A stretch of DNA of 64,000 nucleotides from Cycas panzhihuaensis (lineage: Eukaryota; Cycadophyta): positions 54,443,741-54,507,740 of the forward strand of contig CM041465.1 in assembly GCA_023213395.1 (NCBI GenBank), read 5' to 3'. The position numbers and the translations under genes were made by a program. Below, in pieces: positions 21,859 through 34,424 of the stretch (its first letter is position 1; each line of letters opens with the position of its first letter). Below the pieces are notes generated by a model, which saw only the letters and a list, made by a program, of their open reading frames with translations, had not been told where the DNA came from and ran no database searches.

Positions 21859-24800
21859 ATGGAAGGATACCCGTCCGATTGGGCCTACCATCTCATGACC
21901 GGGCACTCATGAGTTCCCTTCGTCTGCTCGGGAATCCACCGTGAGGCGAGGATTCCATCTATTACCACGATGACCATTTCCACCCGAAGATTTTGAGCCT
22001 TCCACTCATGCGGCGGAAGACTGGCTACTCGTGAGACCCGCCACCCCACCGGGCGAGCCTTACGAGGCGCCTGAGGTCCCCACCTTCGAAGTCCCGCCGA
22101 CCTCGTATGGTATGAGGATACCCCTCCGCCGGCGGTCGAGGCGCTTAGCAGTACTTCGGCGATTCGCCAACCGCCTCTAGATGGTTAGCGGAGATGCTAC
22201 GCAACGTGGCGTCTTCCTCATCCATGCCCACGTCATCTACGACGGTTGATACGTCACTTGCGCACACGTCCTATGCCGTGTCTACCCGGCTCCCTAAGGC
22301 GAGTGTTGCGTTTCTTGGATTCTAGTCGTGGTCCCACTTCCTCGGGACGTAGCGGCGCATCTTTCCCTCAACTCGGGGTTAGTATGCCTTGCTCAAACCA
22401 AGCGCGTGCCACCGCCGAACGTGGCGCCGCAGCGTTCCTAGTAGGCCTCGAGGCCTGCTGGCCGCCTTGACCATGTAGGACCCACTCCTCGTATGTCGAA
22501 CGGTTGGTGGTCCTTCTCTTTCGTGCCCCGGGCTACGTCACAACCTTGGGGGCGGGCAAGGAAACCACCTCCACATACATGGGTGGACCCGTTGCACCCA
22601 TATGGGGTCGCGCCACCTACGGGTGGCCCATATGGGCAAACAGGTCCCTCACCCCTGCTTTCCTGCGACCGGTAGCGACTCCTGGCTGCTGCGGCGGCCT
22701 GAGGGAGCGCCTCCTTCCGAACATCTACGCAGACCCCCTTCCCACAAGGGTGTTTCCTCAAGGAGGATGGGGCCGACACCCCATCCGTTCCTTTCTTGGG
22801 TTGTCGATCCCTTAGCCCGAGCAAGGACACGTCCTTTCGTGGACTATAGGTCGGCGCCTCTGTCCGTTGAGGCGTTGAGGACTAACTTCGCCTCACCCTC
22901 ACGAAGTCCCCAAATTTGATGGGACTTCGTCGCAGACCCAACCGAGCATGTGCGCACTTTTCCATGGCGTGCATTGACTATTGGGCCTCGACCACATCTT
23001 GATGAAGCTCTTCCGCGATCCTTGCGGGCGGCGCCCTCAAGTGGTTCTCCGCCCGGCCCATTCGATCTCCTCATTCCGGCGGCTAGTGGACGAGTTCGTC
23101 AACTATTTTGACGTAAGCGCCCATTCGAGAGCGGAATGAAGGCGTTGTCGCTTAAACAAGGTCACGATGAGATGAGCCGTGACTTTGTGCGGCGTTTTCT
23201 AACCTTCTTCATTCCACCAAGGCCACATTGCACGAGGAGTTGAAGAGGATCTCTTTGTCAGCGCGCCGCCCGAGGTGCATGTGGAAGTCCTCAAGATGGG
23301 GGCGACCACGTGTGACTCCGCCATCTCGAGGTGTTTAGCTTTGGAGGCTATTGAGATCCAAGCAGGTCTCAAGAAACCTCCCAAGCCCTCGCAATGCCGC
23401 GAGGCGCCTCCTCCAGCGAAGGAGACCACACCTTCGCAGCCCGCTAGGTCCACCTCTCATCCGACTGAGAGGACCCTAGATCTCTTACCTTCGCCATTCG
23501 CTCATTCGAGCGCACGATGAAGAAGCTAATACTCCAACCTCCTTCATCGCCTACCTCCCATAGACACATTGAAGAACTTCTCGTGCGATGCCCCCCAAAG
23601 GGGGTAACACCCAGTCTTCTCAAGCAAGGAGGATCGATCCTCCCCTTGAGAAGAGGTGGTGTTCCATCCACGGGGAGTGTTTCCATGACGATGCGGCGTT
23701 GCGGGCACGGCACCGCGACGCCCGCCTCGCGACTCGTCCCCGAGCGAGCATCGAGACCTAACCTCGATCGACTGTTCATAGAGCCCCGTTCCCCCAACAT
23801 GGGGTACGTGGCCGGGCTGTTCAACCAAGATACAGTCAGAATCGGGATAGATCTCCGATCCTCGCCCTCGCATGGTAGAGGAAGGGTGTGCGAAGGTCAC
23901 CTTCCCTTGGCGCTCCCACGGCCGTGTGCTCCATCACCTTCAGCGGTCCGCTATAAGGGAAAGAAGGTTGTCCAATTGCTTGAGACCACTCAGTTATATG
24001 CCTTAACTTGGGTCCCAGCGCTAAAGAAGCGGTGGTGCCTCTTCATCCACATCTCACCTTGATCCTCCTCAGGAGCCGTTCCTCCGGAGATTCTGCGCTC
24101 CCAAGACTATTCCGTCAGCCCGGTCGATTCGACTTTAGAAGGGCGCTTACCCAACCCACAGGGAAGGGTAAGCCCTTTTCTATCGTTGACGAGCTCTATA
24201 CCGTCACTGCGGGAATGTCCTTAATGGACGTCTTGAGAAGCTGCCCTGAGCAACGTGCTCTTCTTCTCGAAGCTCTTGGCCAACAAGATGCTTCCATCCA
24301 TGCGATAGGTGCTACCTCCCATGGGCCACCTGTCATCTCATTTGATCCTAGAGATCTCCCATCTCCCGAAGCGGAGAAGCTTTTTACGTGGATTCGTCAT
24401 TACCATTGACACTCGATTGTATCGTAAAGAGGACCATTGTAGATAATGGCTCCTCGGTTAATCTTATCTTTGTGCGTATGCTCAAGGAGCTGAGCATAGT
24501 AGCTCTTGAGTCGTCCTTGGAAATGCCAAGGGTATGATGGGGCGAGAAGTCCCCTCAAGCGATCTCCCATCCCTCACCTTAGGAGGAAAACCGTTTACAT
24601 CGAAGTTCTTTGTACTCGGCGTCGATGTGGAGTACAACCTCTTGTTGGGCGGAGCCATGGCTCGACCCGGATGGGGCGATCGCTCCCGCGATGCGGGCAA
24701 CTTAAATTTGTCCATGAAGGACAAGTTAAAGTTGTCGCCCGTGAGCCAATCTTAGTCTCACACCTCTCATCCGACTGCCCGGTGTTTTCGATGATGAAGA

Positions 24801-25335
24801 TAGCGATCCCGAGGAGGTTACCCCTTGGTGGGACCTTTGTTTGAGAGACCGACCTTCATCGGTCGAGTCCTATGCCACGTCATGAGCCAAACCTAGTTAG
24901 GTTTGCCCTATTGGCGTGGGTGGTTCTGATTATTTAGCCGCCATGAGTGATTTTGATTCGGATGGCGAGGGTTATGGGCCCTCTCCTCGGCGTGTCACCA
25001 CGGTTTCATGCGAGCACCTGGGAATATCTCGATCGGATATTCCGCTCTTCCTCATTCTGATGGCTCCGTGGCCGGTCCTAAGCACCATTCATTTTACCTT
25101 CTCGGCCTCCCGAGCGATTTCACGTGGCGCCCGTCGACGAGCCACTCGTGAGGCACTTCTTCTTCACGTTCTAGATCCTTACCTCGGACTAGAGCCACTC
25201 CTACTCGGATGCAACCTTGCCACGCGGTCCGTGTGCCAAGTCTGTTGCACTCATCGGTTCGAACCATAGCAAGTTTCTTGGTAGACCTAGCGATCTTGGA
25301 CACGCTCTTCGTCACCTATCTCCTACCTGCGTGTG
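21859..25335 (+). pseudogene. Gag-protease gene of element B, degraded
   Basis: Starts with MEGYPSDWAYHLMTG at 21,859, the best-preserved start of the three elements. Gag core words follow across frameshifts: EHVRTFPWRAL (minus a few bases) near 22,945, LKQGHDEMSRDFVRRF near 23,150-23,200 and EVHVEVLKMGATT at about 23,270-23,310. Then comes a Pro/Ser/Arg-rich stretch (ELLVRCPPKGVTPSLLKQGG at 23,572-23,631). The retropepsin-like motif (codons for VDNGSSVN) is near 24,440-24,480, followed by GQLKFVHEGQVKVVAREP at about 24,690-24,750 and MSDFDSDGEGYGPSPRRV from 24,943. It ends near 25,335 with no RT. Frames break at many points, often in CG-rich words. Confidence 0.75.
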
Positions 25336-25392
25336 ACTACCCCTACCTTTATGGGGTCTAGGCACACCTCTTCCTCTCCTCGTGCTCAAAGC

Positions 25393-25620
25393 GAGCCTAA
25401 ACTACCATTTTAAATTGTTCCCATTCCTCCCAACCACGGGTGGAATGGCGGTTAAGATGGCGTGCTCGGCGAGCCTAAACTACCATTTTAAATTGTTCCC
25501 ATTCCTCCCAACCACGGGTGGAATGGCAATTTAAGATGGCCGTCTTCAAAGCGAGCCTAAACTACCATCTTAGGTTGTCCCCATTCCTCCTAGCTGGGTT
25601 GAATGGCAATTTAAGGTGGA
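25393..25620 (+). repeat. Hairpin repeat, 3 units (3' UTR of element B)
   Basis: Units begin at 25,393, 25,471 and 25,553 with gcctaaactaccat. They show the same inverted-repeat design as in A (14,322). The first unit is shortened within its right arm. Confidence 0.9.
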
Positions 25621-26520
25621 TTTTTCTTCGATTTCGCTTCCGGTTCCCATGGAACCCGCGTTCCCGCGTGCTCTTGGGAACCTCTGTCTTCCTATTTTGG
25701 GCACTCCCCAAATTAGGATGACGCTGTGGAGTATCGTTACTCCCCTTTTCCATGCTTGTCGTTTCCTTTGCACATTCCGCTATGCTCCCTCGTGGACATG
25801 TATGTCGCCCCATCCTCTAACCTCACACCTCTCGATCGCCTCTACTCACGGTGGATGTGTGTGTTCCTGTTAGATATATGGCCATACATGGAAGGAAACA
25901 CCTGCATACTTTCAATAAGATATCTACAACAAAAAATCTGCATATCTACACATTTGCATTTCTAAAACAAACAAATGTCTACAAAATATTTACAACAAAT
26001 ATCTACAACGAAAACCTGCATATTTACAAAACTTTACAACAAAACATATACATTTACACATTCACATACTTGCATATTTTCATATGTACATTCACAACAT
26101 ACAAAAATATTCATTTACAAAATAAATCATACATGCTACCTCTACCATTCATGATACACACCATTTCATGTGGAGGCTTGTCAGCGGCCCGTGCCCAAGT
26201 CTCCGGTTCTTTGTCGATTAGATATGCTTGCTCTAAGTCTTGGGATGCCCTCTTACTTCACGTTACACCTTGGTAACGGGGGCATCCCGTTCTTCTTGCT
26301 TACTTCGGTTTCCGCTCGATGCTGAGGCAGCGTGGCGACCCCTCGTTGTCCTCGTCTCTGTCCCCCCTTGTCCGCAGCGTTCGCCCGACACTTGCCCTCG
26401 CCCTTGGACCACGTCTTGCTCTTTATTGTTTATATATATATGCATGCGCTACTCATGTTTCTTGGTTGTGACATTCGCCATCACATTACGCTCTCGGCGG
26501 TGAGGCTCTGCGCGAGGCGA
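25621..26520 (+). other. 3' UTR of element B
   Basis: Non-coding. It contains an A-rich tract with repeated ctacaac and catatttacaa words (25,900-26,130), a TA run (26,432-26,441) and the gccatcacattacgct block. The place of the polypurine tract reads gcgcgaggcga, as degenerate as in A. Confidence 0.7.
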
Positions 26521-29047
26521 TGTTCCGGTATCGGGAATGGACTTGCGACACATCGACACGTGTTTGTGCGGTATATGCCTTTACTTTGCTTACTTATGAT
26601 CGTTGCGATGGTGGGAATGGTTTGATTGACATGTGCTGTCCATATGCACTGTTTGATTGCTTGTTCATTATGCATGTGCCTAACGGCACCTTTTAGCCTA
26701 TGACGACTCACGGTGAGGGGCATTCATCGTGAATCACGACACCGTATGGCGTACAACCACCACAGACGTCTCCATTGTCTTCGGGATTCTTTTGCCGGCT
26801 GTTTATGCGTGTTCTGGCGTCGCTTATGTTGCAAACCCTTCCTAAGCTGGTTTGACCCTTAGTTAGGGCTCTTTGCACCATTTTGAGTACTTGCCCTTGC
26901 ACGGGCCTTCCCGATTGATGTACTTGTGCCTAGCCCCGATTTTACCATAAAACACGATTTCTTACTTTAATTTTTTTTTGGGTTTCGGTTCCGTCTGTGA
27001 TAAATTAAGCGATGCTGCGAAATTCGGCGGTACCGGTCGTCTGCATGATAAACTTAGCGGTACCGCTAAGTTTATCGCGGTACGACTGTTTAAAATTTAA
27101 AAAGAAACCACGACGATTGGCGCGATTTTTCGCGAATGCTGCGTGGCTCCCCACGGTTGGCCGCGCCCGAGGGCCCCCAACGTTCACTCGCTTCACTCAA
27201 GACATAAAAACCATTTTTTCATTCATTTGCATGATTATTCACCTCACTTTTCAACTTTCCTAGAGCATTTTCTTCACAAAGAGACAAAGAACAAAAGCGG
27301 TGAGAAGAGACATCCTCCTACAATTTGTGGATCGGAGGTACAAAGGGGCTATTCTTTGGAGTTGCGGGGCCATTCTTTGCCCCTCACAGACTCCGGATTC
27401 TAAGCACTCCTCCTCTTCATACATTCCCAAGGCATTCAAGAGGATTTTTCACCAAGAAAGACCATCGCAAGGAGCCATTTCCAAGCTTTTGACTTGCATG
27501 AGGTTCCACTACCTTATTCTCTTGCAAGGGACATGCAACAACACCTCATAGGCATTGGTTGGACCCTGCACCAAGCTTCCAAGGACCTACATGCTCTCAT
27601 TTCTCATCATTGGAGGTATTTGGTGTCCCTTGTTAAGTGCTTTTTGCTTATTTCTTCATTGCTTACTTGCAAATCTTTTCCTCTCTTTGTGCATGTATTT
27701 CCTTGAGTTTCCCTTGATCATTTGATGCAAATAAGTAGCGGTTGTGGCCCATTGAGTGTTGCCCTAGGCTAGGCCTAGTTTCTCACTTGCCCCCTAAACC
27801 CATCCTTTTCCTCCAACCCTTCTCTTTCGCCATTTCTTGGGCGGTAGGCATAAAGGGTTACGAGGGTTAGAGGGAGATAGGCGGGGTTCCGTCCCCAGTC
27901 TTGCCCTACTCCCCAAGGGTTCCGTCCCTTATCCTCTCCCCTTTATCTCCGCTTTTGTTTAGGAAGCAGGCTAGAGAAGCTTTGGAGAGTCGGTTTGAAT
28001 ACCGTCTTGGTATAGGCTATCCGTTGCTACACGACCCGTCTGTTACATGCTAGCATCGCTTCCCTTATATCTGTGGAGACCTCTCGTGGGTGAGTTAGCC
28101 ATCCAGAGGCTACACTCAATCCCGTTTAGTGCGTTGGTGGTGTATATCGATTGCATATGTGTCGTGTGACTTCGTTTCCTTTCATTGCATGTTAGTGCTT
28201 AGTATCTTCTAGCTTAGTTTATTTTACTTGCGGCACATGTATACTTAGCTTTTTGTATCTCGTAGCCTCTCTCGAGAGGAAGGTATTCTTATTTGCTTGC
28301 GGAGGCGTTGAACAAAGGCGCATAGGGTCGACCGTTCTTGGGTCGGCAGCTTGTTTGGCGTTCTCCCTTTTGTTTGTGTCGCTTTGAGCTTTATTATTTT
28401 ATCGTTTCAGTTTAGTTAGTGTTTATTTGCTTTCGGGGAGGTAAGTGATCCCCATCACCGCTTACCGACGTCGCGTCTGAGGAGGACGGCGGGAGGAAGC
28501 GCAGGTGAGACGGACACCTGCGTCTCAGCCCAACCGCCAGATCCAGGTATTCTCCGCTCACCTTCCATACCCTTTTTTCGTGCTCTTACGTTTCTTTACA
28601 CTTGCTTTAGTAGTTAAAGAACATAAGAAAAAGGGAACAAATAACTATTTAGTTAGTACTTGCTTTTTACTCTGCATTTACTTTACTTGTACATTTCTTT
28701 GCTATACCACGCGTATTATGGGCTTTGGGCTCCTGTGGCCGATCCCTCCTTAGCCGCTCTGGCATATATTCTACCCGTGACACGTTCGGTTGGTTGCCCC
28801 CTTGGCTTTCTCATTGCCTTGAGAAGTAGCGGCGTGATTCCTTTTCCCCTTCCGGCCATCCAGAAGGGTAGGAGGTCTCGCCTTACTGCGGCTACCTGGA
28901 AGCAACCAGGCACCTTGCAGTCCCGTACCCGCGCTCCGGCGCACGGACGTCCCGCGCGGTATGATCCTCGTTCTTTAGCCTATTAGCCCTGTGGTTTTGT
29001 GTCCTTCCCGCTAGGCGTTGGATCATTGCCCCGTGGAGAGCGTTTCA
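26521..29047 (+). repeat. 3' LTR of element B
   Basis: Begins tgttccggtatcggg and ends gagagcgtttca, then the target copy atatc. It holds the cleanest copy of the U3 dyad (27,047-27,076) and a TATA-like gacataaaaacc at 27,201-27,212. Confidence 0.92.
27047..27076. promoter_or_regulatory. 30-bp perfect palindrome in U3 of the LTR
   Basis: Each half reads GATAAACTTAGCGGT, then its exact reverse complement. It lies about 125 bases upstream of the TATA-like box. The core GCGGTACCGC flanked by AAACT and AGTTT recurs in the solo LTR (61,214-61,237), and diverged forms occur in the LTRs of A, C, E and F. It is a candidate binding site for a dimeric regulator; this is inference. Confidence 0.55.
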
Positions 29048-29237
29048 ATATCCTAAGGACCATGTCTTCAAATTGGAATATCTCCACGATCGCCTATCCA
29101 AATTCAGACCTAAATGGGTTGGCCCTTTCGTCGTTCTCGAGAGCCTCGGTAATAGCACTTACAGGATCGCAACCCTCGAAGGTCTCAAATTTGAAAAGGT
29201 CATTAATGGGAAATTCCTAAAGAAATTCTACGCATGA
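29048..29237 (+). pseudogene. Element F pol: integrase C-terminal end
   Basis: An open frame reads KFRPKWVGPFVVLESLGNST, then YRIATLEG and NGKFLKKFYA before a TGA at 29,235-29,237. This matches the integrase C-terminal block of Ty3/gypsy (F-x-x-x-W-x-G-P-F-x-V, then Y-x-L, then V-N-x-x-x-L-K-x-Y/F-Y). It completes the pol gene interrupted by B. No chromodomain follows. Its last codons are unusually well kept. Confidence 0.85.
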
Positions 29238-29267
29238 CCATTTCTCTCTTTCCTTGTGCTCCAAAAT

Positions 29268-29337
29268 GAGTCTAAACTACCACCTTAGGCGCATCTCCAT
29301 TCCTCCTAATCATAGGCGGGATGGTGGTTTAGGGTGG
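29268..29337 (+). repeat. Single hairpin unit in the 3' UTR of element F
   Basis: Begins gagtctaaactacc like the units of A, B and C and keeps the stem with changed bases: outer arms ccacc and ggtgg (ccatc and gatgg in the others), inner cattcctcc and gggatgg. It links F to the A/B/C family. Confidence 0.75.
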
Positions 29338-29981
29338 CCTTCTTGCTCATTTTCGGGTTCTTCCCGCAGAACCCCTTGTCCCTCTTTCTTTGGAGACCTC
29401 GTTCTTCTAATCAGGTGTGTTGTCCTTGTCACTCCTGAGCCTGGAAACACTCCTCAACTAGGATGGCATGCTTGAGTATCATTACTCTTTTTCATGCTAG
29501 CACTTCCTTTACATATTCCGCTATGTTCCTATATGGACATGTATGGTTCCCTATCTCCTAGCCCCATATATGCCTATTATTGATGCTCATGGTGATCGTG
29601 TGAGCCTGTTAGGTATATGGCCCTATATGAAAGGAAGTCTAAGTGTAGCTCATAACTCAAACAAACCTCAAATATAAACCATGTAATAATCAACTTAAAT
29701 CATCATAATCTATAGCTCTTCGTGCACCTGTGCATCCTCACACATGTATACATAAACATACACATAAAGCAAAAGCAACATAATCCATTATCATGCATTA
29801 TCACATGCCATCACATATCAAATGGGGTACCAATGGGCCCATCTATATATATAAAATCATAATATATCATAGCATACAAATGGTATGGTACATATGGTAA
29901 GATATGGTGACATATTGTACATATGGTGACTCCTTAGAGGTATGGTGCTTTCCCAAATTATAACTAAATATATCCTACTCT
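29338..29981 (+). other. 3' UTR-like non-coding sequence of element F
   Basis: The first 300 bases follow the 3' UTR of A and C (cctcaactaggatgg, gtatcattactc, ttccgctatgttcc, ggccctatatgaaagg). The rest is AT-rich with repeated catac and atggtgacatat words. No gene seen. Confidence 0.6.
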
Positions 29982-31912
29982 CTAGCGCTCCTCTGCTCCT
30001 GGTGCATCATCCCCTGGTCTGTGTGATCCCTCTCCTAGGGACCACATACCTCCTAGACTCCTCTTGCGCCTTTAGGAGCTCCCTGCCTCACTTCTCTCAT
30101 CCTGAGGCCTCCCTGGGGTCATTGTCATCGTGTGAGTGTGCATCCTACTCTGCGATGACCTCAACGTAACCTGATCCACCAGTTGATTATATCATGCCTA
30201 GATATGATCCCTCTCACCCTCTACTCCTTGGAGCCTCTCCTCCATCCTTCGGAACATCTCCTCTATCCCTTGGAGCTGCTCCTCTAGCATTGCCACTCTG
30301 ATGTGACTCTTTGCATTGCCACCTACTCCTCCCTTAGCCTCTAGTGCTTAGACCCGACCTCATAGAGTATTCCTCTCTACTCTAGTCCCCTCTAGCTTGC
30401 CCTGTAGTTGTCCCACTCTTGCCTTGTGCTCTTGGGACTCTACTACCCACACATCTCTAACCTTGACCAATGGGGCAAATGCTACTATGTGGGCCTATGC
30501 TGACTATGGCTCCTCTCCTACCTGGATGGGAGGTTGCCCCTCCGCGTAGGCCTAGAGAAACATCTCTTGAACTACCGCTTTAACCAACCTCCCTATATCC
30601 ACTACTTCTACAAAGTCTAACACACCATATATCAATATATATATCTATATATGTATGCTAAGTAAACCAAATGAAATAAAATAACTAGATGTCTAGTGAT
30701 CAAAAGATGATAGGAAAAGGTAATGTCTCACCTCCTGGGATTGTTAGCTCCTTGACTTAGACAATCACCTCCTCCTCAGGTCCTCCCCAATTATTGGTAC
30801 CTCCTCCTAGTCTAGTTCCACCTTGCATACGACTTGATCTGCTGGGGCACCTCTGCCCTCCTTCATTGGCGCTGTCGCTGCCTGGGCTCTCCCCACTATC
30901 CTTAGTCTCTAGACTGGCATCTGTGGTGCCCTACCTCTCCCTGTAGTCCCTGAAGGACCCACCTCTCCTCCTATGGCTCCTGAAGGTCTTGCCTCTCCTC
31001 TTGCCATCCCTGATTGACTCACCTCTCCACCTACCACTACTAATAGGCTTGCCACATCATCACCACCATTATTGTCCCCTCCTGGGCCATCTCCAACTCC
31101 TTCTATTCCTCCCACCTCGTTGTCATTGTCCCACCTCACCCCTCTATACGAGTCTATTATGTAGTCTACCACGGTAAGGAGGTCGAGTGATGTAGCCTCC
31201 ATTGAGCATCAAACGTGTGCCTGATGCTTGCTCCCCCTGAACTGAGTCTGCCACTTATGGACCATAGGAACCCACATTGAAATAGGGTGTGGCCCTCCTG
31301 TCGGTGCCACTGCTCCAAAATGATCCAAAAATTAGCACTGTAGCAATGTGTTGTATGATAAACCTCCTCTCACGGCCACCCTAATAACATCCAACTGGGC
31401 AATCGGTTCGCCGCTATCAATGTGGCCTAATGCAGCCTCTCCCCAGCCTTACATCTCCTCACGATCTCCATCTATCCATCGAGTATGTCTCTGTAGTTCT
31501 ATTTCTAGGATATCTGGAACAAAACACATAGTGTAATCAACTTCCTCACCCAAGGAATCTGTGACATGATCATACTCTGTACGGGTATGCCTCTCCTCTT
31601 CTACCTGTCCTAGCTTGTAAAATAGGTAGCTACCTCTATGTATGCCACATCATTGCTAGGTAGTGCCCCTAGCGATGTTGATGTTCTTGTTGTCGGTACC
31701 CCCAGGATCCTCCAGATGTCTCTGGGTGAGACAATGACGTCCCCTACTTGGAGGAGGTGGAATGCGTGCCACCTACGATCCTAGTGTGAGACTATGTCCA
31801 CTAGGAGAGGCTAATTTGAAGTATACTGTGGTGTCTTGATGGCCTTCAGCAAGCCACATCTCCCTAACAATTGCCTGTCCCCATGAGACATCATCTTAAT
31901 GAAGCTCAACAT
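29982..31912 (-). pseudogene. Antisense PMD gene of element F, degraded
   Basis: On the minus strand it opens at 31,912 with MLSFIKMMSHGDRQLLGRCG, closely matching the E copy (start at 1,838), and runs to a TAG at 29,982-29,984, about 640 codons with breaks. The N-terminal third is the plant mobile domain. The middle is rich in Gly, Asp and Ser (an open stretch from 31,202 to 30,909). The C-terminal part has MLEEQLQGIEEMFRRMEERL (about 30,290-30,230), which looks like a coiled coil, and a charged tail ending APGAEER. Element C is inserted just 2 bases in front of the target copy that abuts its start codon. Extra antisense genes are known in some plant gypsy elements; the role is unknown. Confidence 0.65.
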
Positions 31913-31919
31913 TGCCACC

Positions 31920-34424
31920 TGTTTCCCAGCTAGTGGGAATGGACTCGGGGCCTTGTCGACCACGGGTTTGTGCAGGTATATGTTCTTACTTTTCTTACTT
32001 ATGATTGCTAAGGTAATTTGGAGTAATTTGATTGACATATGCCTGCCTACATGCATTTGTTTGATTGCCTGTTCATAATGCATGTGCCTAACGGCACCTC
32101 TTAGCCTATGACGACTCACAGCGGGGGCATCCATAAGCGGATGCGACACCCCGTATGGCGTACAACCACTCACGATGTCCCCATGGTCTTTCGGGATGCT
32201 TTTGCCAGCCTGTTTGCTCTTATTGCCACATGCCACTTATGTTGCAAACCCTTCCTAAGCCTGGTTTAACCCTTAGTTAGGGCTCTTTGCACCATTTTGA
32301 GTACTTGCCCACTGCTTGGGCATTCCCTCGATTGTTCCCATTCATGATTAGCCTCTATTTTTGCCTCAAAACACGGTTACGCTACTTATTTTCTCTTTTT
32401 AAATTTAAATTTGTCTGCATGACAAACTTAGCCGTACCACAAAGTTTGCGGCCAGTACCCGTCGTCTGTGATAAACTTAGCGGTCTTGCCAAGTTTGCGC
32501 AGACTGTTTTTAAAATTTGAAAAAAAGAAACCACGACGATGTACGTTTTTCGGCCAGCGCCACGTGGCTCGAGCGGTTGGGCGCCCCAAGGCCCCCAACG
32601 TTCACTTGCTATGCCCAAGGCATAAAAGCCTTTTTCTTACTCATTTGCTTCATTTTTCTTCAATTCATTTTTCAAGTTTTCTAGAGCAACTTCTCCAAAA
32701 GAAACAAAGCAAAGCGGTGAACAAGAGAACTTCTTCTATAGCGATTAGGGGCAGAGGTGAAGTGGGCCATTACGGTGGAGTTGCGGGGCCATTCTTTGCA
32801 CCCTCGTTTCTCCACCACAAGCTTCACCTTCTCTCACAAATACTCAAAGTTCCAAGGCACTTCTTCACAAAAAAAGACTACTCCAAAGGACAACTTCTAG
32901 CTCCCATCTTGCAGAGCTTCCTCCTTCCATTCTCTTGCAAAGGACACTAAAAACCGACCTTAGACACTTTGCTTGTCTGCTTTGCTCCAAGTAGCCAAGG
33001 TACATGCATGCATGCTCTCTCCCATTTAAGGTAGTTCTTGTCTTTCATTGGTGCTTTTTGCCTTTTTTTTATTATTTTACTTGCAAGCTTTTCTCCTTCT
33101 TTTGTGTGCTTTCCTTGGAATTTCATTTGCCATTTGATGCAAGTAGCTTTGGTAGTTGTGGCTTGCTTTAGGGCTGCCTTAGATTGGGCCCATTTCTTCA
33201 CATTTCTTTGAGACTCATCCTTACCCCCTTAGCTTGCTCTTTCACCGTTTCTTAAGTTAGCCAGTACAAAGGGTCTTGCAGGATTTGAGGAGATAGGCGG
33301 GGTTCCGTCCCCCATTGCCGTCCTTCTCCCCAGAGGTTCCGTCCCTTCTCCTCTCTCCCTTTACTACCCGCGCTCTCTTGTGAAACGAGGTTAGGGAAAC
33401 TTAAGGGGTCGGTTTGAACTCTCTTCTTGGCGTGGGTAGCTTGTCACAACCTATCTCACCCTATTGCACGCTAGTATCGCTTTCCCGAACCCCGTGGAGA
33501 CCTCTCGTGGGTGAGTTAGCCATCCCGAGGCTACACTCAATCCCATTTGGTGCTTTTTGTGGTGTATGATAGCTTGCATGTTCTGCAAATGCGATTAGTT
33601 TCATTTTTGTTATGCTTTAGTACTTAACTACGTTTTGCTAGCTTAGTTGATTTTATTGCCATATATACATATATCTTGTTGTGCTTCGTAGCCTCTCTCC
33701 CGAGAGGAAGGCGTTTGTTGGGATTATTGGCAGGATTGCGTTGGAGGAGTCATTGCGCGAGATCGACCCGTTGCCGGTCGGCCCCCCATATGGTATTTCT
33801 TCTCCCTTTTCGGTTGAGCTTTGCTTTCGTTTCATTTAGTCCTTGCATGCTTTTGGGGAGGTAAGTGCACCCCCTTCGTTGTCTGCGATCGACGTTGCAT
33901 GCGCGGGAGGAGGAAAGGAGCGCAACCAAGGAGGAAATCCGGCGCTTCGGATTCGAGCAGGATCCGGTATTCTTCGCATACCTTTCATATTTTCTTTATG
34001 CTTTATGTTTCTTTGCATTTACTGTTATAGATAAAGGAACATAAAGGAAAGAAGAAAATAACCTTTTATTAAGCTTGCTTTCACTATTTCTTTACATTGC
34101 ATAACATAGGAATAGAAGACTTGTTTGCGTTGTATCCCTAGCGCATTCTACCCGTATTCTTTATACTTTTGGTTGGTTGCCCCTCGTTGCCTTCTCATTG
34201 CCTTGAGAAGTAGCGACGCCAGTGATTCTTTTCCTTCCGGCCATCCAGAAGGGTAGGAAGGCCTCGTCTTGCGGCTACACAGAAGCAACCGGGCACCTTG
34301 CGATCCGTGCCGCGCTCGGGCGCCTGCGGGCGTCTGCGGTATGATCCTCGCTATTTAGCTTTGTTTAGCGTATTGTTTTATGCCCTTCCATTGGCGTTGG
34401 ATCATTGCCCGCGGAGGCGTTTCA
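31920..34424 (+). repeat. 5' LTR of element C
   Basis: Begins tgtttcccagctagtggg and ends ggaggcgtttca. TATA-like ggcataaaagcc at 32,629-32,640. The cgaccatcttgagg primer-site region follows at once. Confidence 0.92.

Larger units (their letters stand above)
19092..29047 (+). mobile_element. Element B: full-length non-autonomous LTR retrotransposon (gag-pro only)
   Basis: 9,956 bp with a perfect target duplication atatc (19,087-19,091 and 29,048-29,052) inside the integrase of F. LTRs are 2,504 and 2,527 bp, and the internal region is 4.9 kb with one gag-pro reading and three hairpin repeats. It is the same family as A and C but a distinct subfamily: both its LTRs share gacataaaacca, the catgattattcacctcac block and gcgcatagggtcgac, which A and C lack. 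It carries no RT, RNase H or integrase. Confidence 0.92.
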
